Of a DNA stretch of 64,000 nt, positions 15,505-24,021 are shown piece by piece. The position numbers and the translations under genes were made by a program. This stretch comes from an uncultured Prevotellaceae bacterium (GTDB lineage Bacteria; Bacteroidota; Bacteroidia; Bacteroidales; Bacteroidaceae). The first letter of the stretch is position 1, and each line of letters opens with the position of its first letter. Location: NCBI GenBank assembly GCA_902780025.1, contig CACZDV010000013.1, positions 20,539 to 84,538 of the forward strand, in the 5' to 3' direction. The notes beneath the pieces were generated by a model. That model was not told where the DNA came from. It saw only the letters and a list, made by a program, of their open reading frames with translations, and searched no databases.

Positions 15505-16521
15505 ATGGACAATTCAAAAGACAAAATGGAAATATTGGTAAGCGGAGATAATAATTACGTTATGCCCATAGGCGTGATGCTTACTTCTTTGTTTGAAAAT
15601 AACAAAGAAGACGATATCTCCATTCATATGATGACGAATAAGGAGTTTACGGAGAAAAACCAGAGCAGCCTACGTAATATTGTAGAGAGTAGAGGAGGAC
15701 ATATCGCCTTTTATTTTATGGACGATGATTTGTTTCGAGATTTTCCCATTGGCGAGGATTATCAGAGTCAACACATAATAAGTATGGTAGCATATTACAG
15801 GCTCTTTGCTGCTGAAATCCTACCTCAAGAAATAGATAGAATTATATATTTTGATGGAGATATTATTGTTCGCGATTCTCTCCGGGAATTATGGAATACA
15901 AACATGGAAGGCTTTCCGATTGCAGCTGTTCCTGATTGTGAGAACTGTACTGTAATCCATTATAACCGTCTTAAGTATCCTCAGTCTCTCGGTTATTTCA
16001 ATTCTGGTGTCCTGCTCATTAACCTACAATACTGGCGTGAACATCATGTCTTGAAAGAATTCTTACAGATTGCCAAAGAAAAGCGGCCTGTTTTGAGATG
16101 TCATGACCAAGACATCATGAACTTGCTATTTCGCGAAAACAAAATAGTATTACCATTAAAGTATAATATGGAGAATTGCTTCTTGTTTTGTCGTGAACAG
16201 GTTCCACTGACGTATGTTTTCGATGAGCAAATCAAAGAAGGACAGCAGCATCCTGTTATCGTTCATTTTTCAGCCTGTCCGAAATTATGGCATAAAGATT
16301 CACACCATCCGTATAAAGCGGAGTTCGTGTATTATCGCAACATGACAGAGTGGAAAAATATGCGTGAACGTCGGCATTATCGTGGCCGCCATCGTTTTTA
16401 TTGGGCACTTGTCAACTTTGCAATTTGGATAGGTTGGAGTCATCCAAGTAACAACCCTGATAATTTTTATGTAAAGGCTGAAAGGATGGTATTTAATGAT
16501 AATATCGTACCATTGCGCTGA
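15505..16521 (+). CDS. Glycosyltransferase family 8
   Basis: A 338-residue retaining glycosyltransferase. The DXD motif lies in RIIYFDGDIIVRDSL (about residues 108-122); NSGVLLINL and a C-terminal HFSACPKLWH block complete the family pattern (LgtC/RfaI/RfaJ type). It probably transfers glucose or galactose onto the lipid-linked glycan. Start at 15505 (MDNSKDK); the promoter at 15464-15471 excludes the longer ORF, and 15526 (MEILVSG) is a possible alternative. It leads into the LicD gene 30 bp downstream. Confidence 0.88.
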   Translation: MDNSKDKMEILVSGDNNYVMPIGVMLTSLFENNKEDDISIHMMTNKEFTEKNQSSLRNIVESRGGHIAFYFMDDDLFRDFPIGEDYQSQHIISMVAYYRLFAAEILPQEIDRIIYFDGDIIVRDSLRELWNTNMEGFPIAAVPDCENCTVIHYNRLKYPQSLGYFNSGVLLINLQYWREHHVLKEFLQIAKEKRPVLRCHDQDIMNLLFRENKIVLPLKYNMENCFLFCREQVPLTYVFDEQIKEGQQHPVIVHFSACPKLWHKDSHHPYKAEFVYYRNMTEWKNMRERRHYRGRHRFYWALVNFAIWIGWSHPSNNPDNFYVKAERMVFNDNIVPLR

Positions 16522-16551
16522 AAAAATACATACCCAAACGAATTATACTAT

Positions 16552-17427
16552 ATGGAAGTAACAGATAGAAAACGATGGAATAGAACTCTTCTAGAGATTC
16601 TCAAATACTATATCAATATATGTGAAGAAAACAATCTCACATATTTTCTTGCTTATGGTACAGCCATCGGTGCTGCGCGTCATCACGGAATCATCCCATG
16701 GGACGATGATATTGATGTAATAATGCCTCGTCCAGATTACGAACGTTTCATTCAAATATGCCAGCAACGCGATATGGGCAAGTACGAAATCGTGACACCT
16801 CAAAATACTCCAGGATATTATCTACCTTTTATAAAACTCTGTGATAAAACAACGACTCTATGGGAAAAGCGCCATTACCACTGTGTGTTCGGAATATATA
16901 TCGATATCTTTGTCATTGATGCTGCGCAGAATGACCCTCAAGAAACAGAAGAAATAAAAAAACAGATAGACAAATTCTATCGAATATTGGATTTGTCAAA
17001 TTCTTATTACACCCTATCAGATTTATTTCACATGTACATTTGTAAAAAAAGAATTCGTGTGATTTTTCAATATTTGAAATATGCATTGAATCGTAAAAAA
17101 TACTCCCAATTAGCCATTAAAGAAATAGAAAAGCTTGAAAAACGTTACGATTATAATCTGTGCGAATTTGTTACAAATGGCTATAGTAAACGTGTCGTCT
17201 ATCCTAAGGCATGGCTTGAAGATAAGATAATGATGCCTTTCGAAACATTACAAGCCGCTATGCCATGTGAGTACAAGCGATGGCTGAACCTTTCTTATGG
17301 CGACTATACACAATTGCCGCCTGAAGACCAACGACATTATGAACATTCTATAGCCTATTACGATTTTGACCGTCGCATGAGCCTTGATGAAATACTTGCA
17401 GAAATGAAGCAGAACAAAACACACTAA
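16552..17427 (+). CDS. LicD family phosphotransferase
   Basis: The 291-residue protein carries the LicD core (AYGTAIGAARHHG, then IPWDDDIDVIMPR, about residues 38-63) and the usual C-terminal LSYGDYTQLPPEDQR block. LicD enzymes move phosphocholine or related phospho-groups from a nucleotide-activated donor onto surface sugars. The donor here may be made by the nucleotidyltransferase-aminotransferase fusion at 18834-20651. The gene is markedly AT-richer than its neighbours (many AAA, ATA, TAT codons), suggesting transfer from another source. Confidence 0.88.
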   Translation: MEVTDRKRWNRTLLEILKYYINICEENNLTYFLAYGTAIGAARHHGIIPWDDDIDVIMPRPDYERFIQICQQRDMGKYEIVTPQNTPGYYLPFIKLCDKTTTLWEKRHYHCVFGIYIDIFVIDAAQNDPQETEEIKKQIDKFYRILDLSNSYYTLSDLFHMYICKKRIRVIFQYLKYALNRKKYSQLAIKEIEKLEKRYDYNLCEFVTNGYSKRVVYPKAWLEDKIMMPFETLQAAMPCEYKRWLNLSYGDYTQLPPEDQRHYEHSIAYYDFDRRMSLDEILAEMKQNKTH

Positions 17428-17431
17428 ATAT

Positions 17432-17759
17432 ATGGAAAGAAAGAATAAAATAGTGTACCTCGGCATGATTGGCGACATCATGCATCCAGGATTGATAAAC
17501 ATCATTAATGAAGCTACTTATTATACGAAAAAAGCCTACTGGTTTCGTCGGCAACATGACAGAATCAGGAATTAATAATATAAATCAATGTATTCCTATT
17601 GAAGATGTTGCCTCATCTATCGATATAGAGTTTGAAGGTAAAAAATATAAGACAATGGTGGGTTATAAAGACTATTTGCAACGCACTTACGGAGACTATA
17701 TGACGTTACCGCCTGTGGAGCAGCGAACCACACATCATTTTGAAGCTTATTGGTACTGA
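17432..17759 (+). pseudogene. Chimeric remnant: start of a cytidylyltransferase-like gene joined to the end of a second LicD gene
   Basis: An ATG at 17432 opens MERKNKIVYLGMIGDIMH followed by PGLINIINEA, the start of a nucleotidyltransferase of the type linked to PEP mutase (HPGH-like motif here HPGL). After about 28 codons homology stops; the frame ends at 17575. In another frame, from about 17515 to 17759, the translation contains VGYKDYLQRTYGDYMTLPP, the normal C-terminus of a LicD protein. Two genes have thus been fused by a deletion near 17510-17525. The LicD tail is not that of the neighbouring gene. Translation of either piece is unlikely to give an active enzyme. Confidence 0.75.
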
Positions 17760-17808
17760 TAACCTTCTCGTTTGCTCTAATCAAATCACCTTCCCTTGCT
17801 CTGTCGAA

Positions 17809-18837
17809 TTATTTGGCTGGTACATAAGTTTTCAGCTTTTGTAGTCCCCAGTTCAATACCTTATCAATTACGGGGGTTTCGATATGATACTTACGAGCTT
17901 GTTGCTGGATTATGCGTAAACCATAGGGGAAATCCTCGGTGAAGTAGCGGCTCTGAAAGTCTGGAATGAAGCCTCCCTCAACCTTTTTCATCGGAGATAG
18001 GATGCCTTTGAAGGCCTGAATAGAACGTAGCTTGCGGGTGAGTGACGGCGCATCGGCGCTTTCGTAGTATTCAAGGAGAGTAGGGATGCTGTTCTTACTG
18101 ACGGGTAGCAGATGAAGTAGCAGGAAGAATTCACAGTCCATTGCTATCAGCAACTCTGAGGCTTCGTTAGTCCACTCCTCATAAAACAAGGACTGTGTAG
18201 GGTAAATAATGCCTTCGTGCCAATCTTTCCACATCGAGTAGAGACGCGAGGGGTGCAGTATGGGATTGCTATTGGTGAGACTTACCTCGTAATGGTTGCC
18301 TAATAGGACTGTGGGCGTGCTAAACAACTGTTCAATGGTCTGGCGAAGCAACTCCTTATTGGTAGACTGTTCTATGGCAATATGAAGCATGGGCTTGTAG
18401 CCTAAGAGTGCAGCAGAATGCCCATACTCAGTGGTGCGGGCAATGAAGGGAACACGTTGAAATCCGAACAGGGGAGTTGTTGGCGGTAGAAGTTCCAATG
18501 CTTCAAAGAAGAATCCTGTACTACTGACGATGGTTCCTACGGCAGTACTTGATTGAAGGAAGGGACTGATGTGAAGTAGTTCTTCGCGAATGGAGAATCC
18601 TGGCAGGCAAAGTAGAACAATGTCGGCATTGGCCACAACCTCGGAAGGATTGGCAGAAATGTGGCTGATAGTTCCCTTTAGGACGGCCTCTTCAGGCGTG
18701 CTGATGGTGAGTTGCTGTTGCCAGCGCTCAGGATGGCGCGTCAACAGGCTAACCTCGCAGTCGCCGCGTGCTGCTAAGACTCCCGCCACTACGTGGCCTA
18801 AATTGCCACCGCCACAGATACAAACTTGCAGTTTCAT
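17809..18837 (-). CDS. Opine (octopine/nopaline) dehydrogenase-like NAD(P)-binding protein
   Basis: 342 residues. A Rossmann fold begins at residue 4 (VCICGGGNLGHVVAGVLA), followed by DIVLLCLPG (about 72). The C-terminal helical half contains NSNPILHPSRLY, the His-containing block of the octopine dehydrogenase family. Such enzymes reductively join an amino acid to a 2-keto acid. Its start overlaps the stop of the upstream nucleotidyltransferase-aminotransferase gene by 4 bp, so it should act in the same pathway, perhaps making an N-(carboxyalkyl)amino acid that decorates the polysaccharide. The substrate is unknown. Confidence 0.75.
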   Translation of the reverse strand: MKLQVCICGGGNLGHVVAGVLAARGDCEVSLLTRHPERWQQQLTISTPEEAVLKGTISHISANPSEVVANADIVLLCLPGFSIREELLHISPFLQSSTAVGTIVSSTGFFFEALELLPPTTPLFGFQRVPFIARTTEYGHSAALLGYKPMLHIAIEQSTNKELLRQTIEQLFSTPTVLLGNHYEVSLTNSNPILHPSRLYSMWKDWHEGIIYPTQSLFYEEWTNEASELLIAMDCEFFLLLHLLPVSKNSIPTLLEYYESADAPSLTRKLRSIQAFKGILSPMKKVEGGFIPDFQSRYFTEDFPYGLRIIQQQARKYHIETPVIDKVLNWGLQKLKTYVPAK

Positions 18838-20651
18838 TTAAGTTCTTTAAGAGCTTCCACCAATTGCGTATTGTCTTCGTGGTTGCGAACTGCGATACGC
18901 ATATATTGCTTGCTGGGGTTGAGTCCTGACTTTAGACTGCTGTCGCGTGTTAAGATGTTATGTCGCTTCAGCATATATATGACAATCTCGCTGGCTTTGT
19001 AGGGCTGTAGCACCTCGCAGAGGAAATAGTTGGCTTGTGACGGCATTACGCGCAGAAATGGTATGGAGCGGAGCTTTTGTTCGAAGTCGGTACGCTCAAT
19101 GACGAATTTTTCGCAAGCCTTGAGGTAGTCCTTCTCGTGCTTATTGTAGATCTGCATGAAGAACTCGGCAAAGGAGTTGAGGTTCCAGATGCTAACCTCC
19201 TTCTTGATACGGGCAATTAGGTCCTTGTTTGCCGAAGCGAGGATTCCTAATCGTAGGCCAGGAACGCCGAAGCTCTTGGATATGCTCTTCATAACAGCCA
19301 TATGGGGATATGCCTCCAACGTCTTATCATTGAGAAGCGAGTTGGTTGCGTAGTCAACGCTGAAGTCAACAAAGCTCTCATCGACCACAAAACGGATATT
19401 CCGTTGTTCACACCAGTCGGCGATTCGCAAGACGTCAGCCTTAGGAATGAAGTTTCCTGAAGGGTTGTCTGGATTGATAAGCATCAGTTGGCGGATGTTC
19501 TTGTCGGCAAAGAAGTCCATTAAGTCATTGGCCGTATAACGATAATCTTCGTTCTGAGGTACGAAAGTCACTTGCTGAGTTTTGTCGTAGCGGTTGGGGT
19601 ATTCCTCGAAGGTAGGACGGATAAAGCCAGTCTTTCCTTCAGTGTCCTCCATGAGTAGCTTTATGAGCTCTGCAGCACCGTTGCCAGGCACTATATAAGG
19701 TTCGCTGACGCCAAAGCACTTGCTGGCGATAAGTGTGTTGACCTTCATGCCTGAAGGATATTCTGTTAATAGTGTGTCGAAATTGGCACGCAACTCGTCT
19801 TTCATTCTACGGCTAGGGAAGTAGGGGTTCACCAGATAGCAGAAGTCGAGCATCTGTGGAAAGCGCCAGAAACCGCCATACCGGCCATAGAACTTGCGTA
19901 GCACGTCCTTATCGTCAGCAAAGATGGCCTCGGCGATGTCGAGATCTTGCTTGTCGTCTATCTCATACCATTTTTCCTCGCCGATGGGCAGTGCCTTGAT
20001 GCTGTGACTATTGAGCATGGAGATGATGCGTAGTACATTTTCGTAGTACTCATTGTTGCCAACAGCCTTGGTGTAAGCCTCCAAGAACGGTACATACCTA
20101 TTCTTCGAGAACTCACGACTAAACTTATATATGTTCACCGTCTTGTAGTAGGAGTCGACGTCGGCATAGTCGAATGCGTCCTTTGAAATGAAGTTCACGA
20201 TATTCTGCTCTTCGTCTAGACGAACCATCGTTCCGTCCATCCAAGTTTCGTATTTGGCCACAAGTGCCAAATTTGGATAGGGGTTGTCGATAATAATTGG
20301 GATGAGACGGTCGCTGAATATGAGGTCACTCTCGATAAGCAACGTATCGTCCTCCTGCAACTTATCCTTGACGAGAGCCAGTGAGTAAATATTGTTTGTC
20401 GTGTCATAGACAGGATTCTCTGCAAATTCAATATTTACTTGTCCCTCGTAACGATTACTGATGTATTCGCGCAATTCCTTGCCTTTATAGCCCACTACGA
20501 TAATAACACGTTGTAACTTTTGTTTGGCCAACTGCCCCAAAAGGCGGTCAATGAGACGCACACCATTTACAGGAACCATACACTTTGTATTATTCCTCGT
20601 ATAATCTCCAAGTCTGCGGCCCATACCAGCCGCCAAGACAATTGCTTGCAT
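18834..20651 (-). CDS. Bifunctional nucleotidyltransferase (LicC/PntC-like) and class I/II PLP aminotransferase
   Basis: Residues 1-235 form an NTP-transferase domain (VLAAGMGRRLGDYTRNNTKC at the start, IESDLIFSD near 106, YEIDD near 230), closest to LicC-type phosphocholine or 2-aminoethylphosphonate cytidylyltransferases. Residues about 255-605 form a fold-type I aminotransferase (INPDNPSGN, DESF, and the PLP-lysine block KSISKSFGVPGLR). Such fusions are known from phosphonate and phosphocholine pathways. It may make an amino compound and activate it with a nucleotide for LicD. Start at ATG 20651 because the promoter at 20671-20701 lies inside the longer ORF. Confidence 0.85.
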   Translation of the reverse strand: MQAIVLAAGMGRRLGDYTRNNTKCMVPVNGVRLIDRLLGQLAKQKLQRVIIVVGYKGKELREYISNRYEGQVNIEFAENPVYDTTNNIYSLALVKDKLQEDDTLLIESDLIFSDRLIPIIIDNPYPNLALVAKYETWMDGTMVRLDEEQNIVNFISKDAFDYADVDSYYKTVNIYKFSREFSKNRYVPFLEAYTKAVGNNEYYENVLRIISMLNSHSIKALPIGEEKWYEIDDKQDLDIAEAIFADDKDVLRKFYGRYGGFWRFPQMLDFCYLVNPYFPSRRMKDELRANFDTLLTEYPSGMKVNTLIASKCFGVSEPYIVPGNGAAELIKLLMEDTEGKTGFIRPTFEEYPNRYDKTQQVTFVPQNEDYRYTANDLMDFFADKNIRQLMLINPDNPSGNFIPKADVLRIADWCEQRNIRFVVDESFVDFSVDYATNSLLNDKTLEAYPHMAVMKSISKSFGVPGLRLGILASANKDLIARIKKEVSIWNLNSFAEFFMQIYNKHEKDYLKACEKFVIERTDFEQKLRSIPFLRVMPSQANYFLCEVLQPYKASEIVIYMLKRHNILTRDSSLKSGLNPSKQYMRIAVRNHEDNTQLVEALKELK

Positions 20652-20668
20652 GCTTTTGACAATTTTTG

Positions 20669-20789
20669 TGCAAAGATAGTCAATTCTATTAATCTGACAA
20701 AAGAAATAGTGAGGAAAATGCATACGAATCCAAGTTTTGGACTTTAAGTACGCCATTTACCCCTCCATTGAGGGATACTGAATAATCAC
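20669..20789 (-). repeat. 121-bp promoter-containing repeat, copy 1
   Basis: Matches 22613-22733 at 108 of 121 positions by my count (about 89%), without gaps, in the same orientation. The copies flank the PDDEXK ATPase gene, and each lies just upstream of a minus-strand gene. The remaining 20790-20951 has no gene; I see only short inverted words. Confidence 0.9.
20671..20701 (-). promoter_or_regulatory. Promoter of the nucleotidyltransferase-aminotransferase operon
   Basis: Minus strand: TTTG (20701-20698), 19 bases, TATCTTTG (20678-20671). It lies within copy 1 of the 121-bp repeat. Confidence 0.8.
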
Positions 20790-20951
20790 CTCGCCACCTC
20801 ATCATTTCTTCGGAAACGCCTTTGTAGAAAGAACTTTCAGGGGATGAGGTGTTGAGCGAAGACTCACCCAATACCTATCATAGAATTTATTTAAACAACA
20901 CCTTATACCTGCGCTGGAGCGCAACCAGCACACTACGCTCTGCCAACGGGT

Positions 20952-22583
20952 TCAGTCCGCGGAATGTGGTGCGGCGCCTCTTGTTTCTTGTTCTATCTTA
21001 TTAATTGTCCAATCATCAATGCTACGCTGGTCCTTATCAATATTCAAGCCCACAGCATAAACGGGACGAGAGTCTGATGAAAAACGCATAGCATAATTCT
21101 TGTCCACGATTTGTGAAACGGCTTCTTCGGCAGACTTATCATACTTAAATTCAATGATATATATTGCATCCGTCATTTTCAAAACAATATCCATGCGACC
21201 ATTTGATGTAGACTCTTCTGCCCACACGTCAGCACCAAGGGCAACAAGCAATGCATAAAGTAGTGACTGGTAAAACTGTTCATTCTGGTTCCTATCCGTA
21301 ATGTTGTAAGGGATACTGGAATACCATTTACGGACTGACTCCATAAACTGTTCGAAGGTGGCGCGCTTTACGCTAAACTTTTTAAAAATAACTTCTATGC
21401 CATCGGAACCGCTATATGAGGGTTCCATATAATACTGATAGAGTGAACCGGCAAAGCCGCGGTGTACCTCCTCATTGGGGAATCCCAAGGTATACAAATC
21501 GGTCTGTGGGTCATACGCTTTCAGCGTCAGATAACCACTTTGAAACAACACAGGTATGGGATCGTTAATACGTTCCGTCGGGGCATCGAATCGAGAGATA
21601 TTAACCTCAATATGTTCAAGGGCAGTCCACTCCATCCGCTTGCTTTGAAGTAATTCAACAAGCATTGTAGGTGTTCCCGTGCTAAACCAGTAATCTTGAA
21701 TCTCACCCTTCTCAAAGGCATATATCAGACTCCACGGGTTATAGACGTCTGCCATATTCTTAGAAAAGTGATAGCCATCGTATCTCCGTTTGAGCTGCGC
21801 AACAGTATCGGCAAGTGTCGTTTGGGGGAAGGACTTTTTCATTACTTCCGTCAACCATTCGATGTCAGGCTTCAACTGAGTTAGCAGCTCTTCCTCTGTT
21901 ATGCCACAAATACCCTCGTATTCTGCGTCAAAAGTTAGGACGTTCAAATTGTTCAGTTCGCTAAAGATGCTAAGTTGCGAAAATTTAGAGATTCCCGCAA
22001 GGAATACGAAACGTAAATAATCTGACTGTGCCTTCAATGGGCTGAACAACGAGCGGATACGGTCACGAATATGACTTTGTAACTCTGGGTTGTGAATGCT
22101 GTCAAGCATCGGAGCATCGTATTCGTCCACAAGAACGACCACTTGACGTCCTGTCTGCTGGTAGGCTCTTTTTATGATATTTGTCAGCCTTGTATCATAT
22201 CTGTAAGGGTCGTCAACCTCAATAATGTTCCACTGGCTTTCGAACTCTTTAAGGATATCATTTATAACAGAATGAACTTGCTCAAATTCATAGTATTTCC
22301 CTCTCGAGAAATCTATCCGGATAACAGGATATGCCGTCCATTCTGTTTCCATCTTATCAATAGCCAGCCCTTTGAAAAGGTCGCGTTTTCCCTCAAAATA
22401 AGCCTTCATCGTACTTATCAGAAGTGACTTGCCGAATCGTCGGGGACGACTCAAGAAGAAGGCCTTGGCTTTTGACTGGGCCATTTTGTAGATGTAAGCC
22501 GTCTTGTCTACGTAAACACATTCACGGCTTATCATATCCTCAAAAGACTGTATGCCTACTCCATATCCTCTTTTTTCCATCAT
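20952..22583 (-). CDS. AAA-ATPase_like protein with C-terminal PD-(D/E)XK nuclease-like domain
   Basis: About 543 residues. The N-terminal block GIQSFEDMI...VYVDKTAYI is characteristic of the family, followed by a Walker A-like SRPRRFGKSLLIST (about 45) and a Walker B-like VVLVDEYDAPML (about 158). The last 100 residues include DIVLKMTDAIYIIEFK, the D...ExK motif of PDDEXK_9. These genes occur in many copies in gut Bacteroidota genomes and their function is not established; a link to mobile elements or defence is often suspected. ATG 22583 is used because the upstream codon at 22589 is TTG. The gene is bracketed by the 121-bp repeat. Confidence 0.85.
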   Translation of the reverse strand: MMEKRGYGVGIQSFEDMISRECVYVDKTAYIYKMAQSKAKAFFLSRPRRFGKSLLISTMKAYFEGKRDLFKGLAIDKMETEWTAYPVIRIDFSRGKYYEFEQVHSVINDILKEFESQWNIIEVDDPYRYDTRLTNIIKRAYQQTGRQVVVLVDEYDAPMLDSIHNPELQSHIRDRIRSLFSPLKAQSDYLRFVFLAGISKFSQLSIFSELNNLNVLTFDAEYEGICGITEEELLTQLKPDIEWLTEVMKKSFPQTTLADTVAQLKRRYDGYHFSKNMADVYNPWSLIYAFEKGEIQDYWFSTGTPTMLVELLQSKRMEWTALEHIEVNISRFDAPTERINDPIPVLFQSGYLTLKAYDPQTDLYTLGFPNEEVHRGFAGSLYQYYMEPSYSGSDGIEVIFKKFSVKRATFEQFMESVRKWYSSIPYNITDRNQNEQFYQSLLYALLVALGADVWAEESTSNGRMDIVLKMTDAIYIIEFKYDKSAEEAVSQIVDKNYAMRFSSDSRPVYAVGLNIDKDQRSIDDWTINKIEQETRGAAPHSAD

Positions 22584-22612
22584 TTCCAATGATTACGTAA
22601 TACCTTATCGCC

Positions 22613-22733
22613 TGCAAAGATACTCAATTCTGTTAATCTGACAAAGGAATTAGTGAGGAAAATGCATACAAATCCAAGTTTTAGACTTTAGGTACGCTAT
22701 TTCCCCCTCTATTGAGGAACACAGAATAATCAC
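22613..22733 (-). repeat. 121-bp promoter-containing repeat, copy 2
   Basis: Second copy of the sequence at 20669-20789. It supplies the promoter of the ATPase gene just as copy 1 supplies that of the next gene. Confidence 0.9.
22615..22645 (-). promoter_or_regulatory. Promoter of the PDDEXK ATPase gene
   Basis: Minus strand: TTTG (22645-22642), 19 bases, TATCTTTG (22622-22615), identical in both boxes to the promoter at 20671-20701. Confidence 0.75.
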
Positions 22734-22802
22734 GGATTCCATCGACAGTGTGAAAAAAGACTAAAAAGAGCAGGAAATCATTTTTATAACGATTATAATT
22801 AT

Positions 22803-22810
22803 TATATTTG
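22803..22810 (+). promoter_or_regulatory. -7 element of the 22832 ATPase gene
   Basis: TATATTTG, 21 bases before the ATG at 22832, in an AT-rich stretch without a clear -33 box. Confidence 0.55.
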
Positions 22811-22831
22811 CAATAAAATTATAAATGCTCT

Positions 22832-23971
22832 ATGGAACAAGTGGTACTGGAGAATCCTTTTGTTGTAGGTAAATACCTGTCGGATAAGTATTTCTGTGAC
22901 AGATCAGAGGAGACGGACTTCCTTCGTAAACAGGTTTCAAACGGCCGCGATGTGGCCTTGATTTCTCCACGCCGTGTTGGGAAATCGGGGTTGATACAGC
23001 ACTTCTTCAACCAGCCGGACATCAAGGAGCGCTATTATGTGTTCTTCGTCGACATCTATGCCACCACCTCGTTGGCAGAGTTTGTCTATGTTCTTGGAAA
23101 GGAAATCTATGAACAGCTGAAGCCTCAGACAACGGTGTGGAAAGAGAAGTTCTTCCAAATCATATCTTCCTTCAGGATAGGCTTCAAGTTGGACTCTTTC
23201 ACAGGAGAGCCCACCTTCAACCTTGGTTTGGGCGACATTCAGGTGCCTCAGGCCACTCTTGACGAAATCTTTGCCTATATCGACGAGGCCGACAAACCCT
23301 GTATCATTGCCATTGACGAATTCCAGCAGATCAGCGACTATGCTGAAAAGAATGTGGAAGCCCTGCTACGTACCAAGATACAACGTTGCAACAAGGCACA
23401 CTTCGTGTTCTCGGGCAGTAAGCGTCACTTGATGAGCAATATGTTCAACTCCTCCTCGAAACCCTTCTATCAGAGTGCTATCAGCATGGGGTTAGACCCC
23501 ATCCCCACAGACGTCTATGCCGACTTTGCCATCCGGCTGTTCGAGGAGCGCGGCAAGCACATTGAGAGGGAGGTAATTGAGGCGGTATGGAAACAATATG
23601 ACGGCTACACCTGGTTCGTACAAATGATTATGAACGAGCTATTCGCACTAACCCCGACAGGCGATACTTGTCGGACGGAGCGAATAGACGAGGCCAAACA
23701 ACACGTTGTCCTGACACAAGAAGCCAGTTATAAGGATATCCTGTCGCACGTTGCCACCAAGCAGAAACTATTGCTTCAGGCCATAGCAAAGGAGGGTGTC
23801 GCACGTAACATCACTTCATCGAAGTTCATAAAAAAATACAACCTGAATTCTGCCAGCTCCGTGCAGGCCGCTGCCAAGCTCCTACTGAAGAACGATCTCA
23901 TCACCCAGACAGACGATGCCTATCGTGTCTATGACTATTTCTTCTCCGAATGGCTGGCGAGAATTTATTAG
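22832..23971 (+). CDS. AAA family ATPase (ATPase_2, archaeal-type STAND-like)
   Basis: 379 residues, soluble. Walker A variant SPRRVGKSGLIQHF (about residues 49-62) and Walker B CIIAIDEFQQI (about 150-160), with a sensor-like HFVFSGSKRHLM after it. The C-terminal third looks like a winged helix (ITSSKFIKKYNLNSASSVQAA), as in ATPase_2 proteins. It differs from the neighbouring PDDEXK ATPase: it lacks a nuclease motif and its P-loop context differs. Its role is unknown; DNA-related regulation or a toxin-like function has been suggested for relatives. Two unlike orphan ATPases side by side suggest an accessory-gene spot. Confidence 0.8.
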   Translation: MEQVVLENPFVVGKYLSDKYFCDRSEETDFLRKQVSNGRDVALISPRRVGKSGLIQHFFNQPDIKERYYVFFVDIYATTSLAEFVYVLGKEIYEQLKPQTTVWKEKFFQIISSFRIGFKLDSFTGEPTFNLGLGDIQVPQATLDEIFAYIDEADKPCIIAIDEFQQISDYAEKNVEALLRTKIQRCNKAHFVFSGSKRHLMSNMFNSSSKPFYQSAISMGLDPIPTDVYADFAIRLFEERGKHIEREVIEAVWKQYDGYTWFVQMIMNELFALTPTGDTCRTERIDEAKQHVVLTQEASYKDILSHVATKQKLLLQAIAKEGVARNITSSKFIKKYNLNSASSVQAAAKLLLKNDLITQTDDAYRVYDYFFSEWLARIY

Positions 23972-24021
23972 CTATTTGACGTATTCAGCAAAGTTGGTGG
24001 GCATTATGGCGCCCTTATTTT

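Noticed and set aside
23998-24020. Terminator between the 22832 ATPase gene and the S41 peptidase gene
   Set aside because: Only a 4-bp GGGC/GCCC stem with a large loop before a T-run; too weak to list as a feature.
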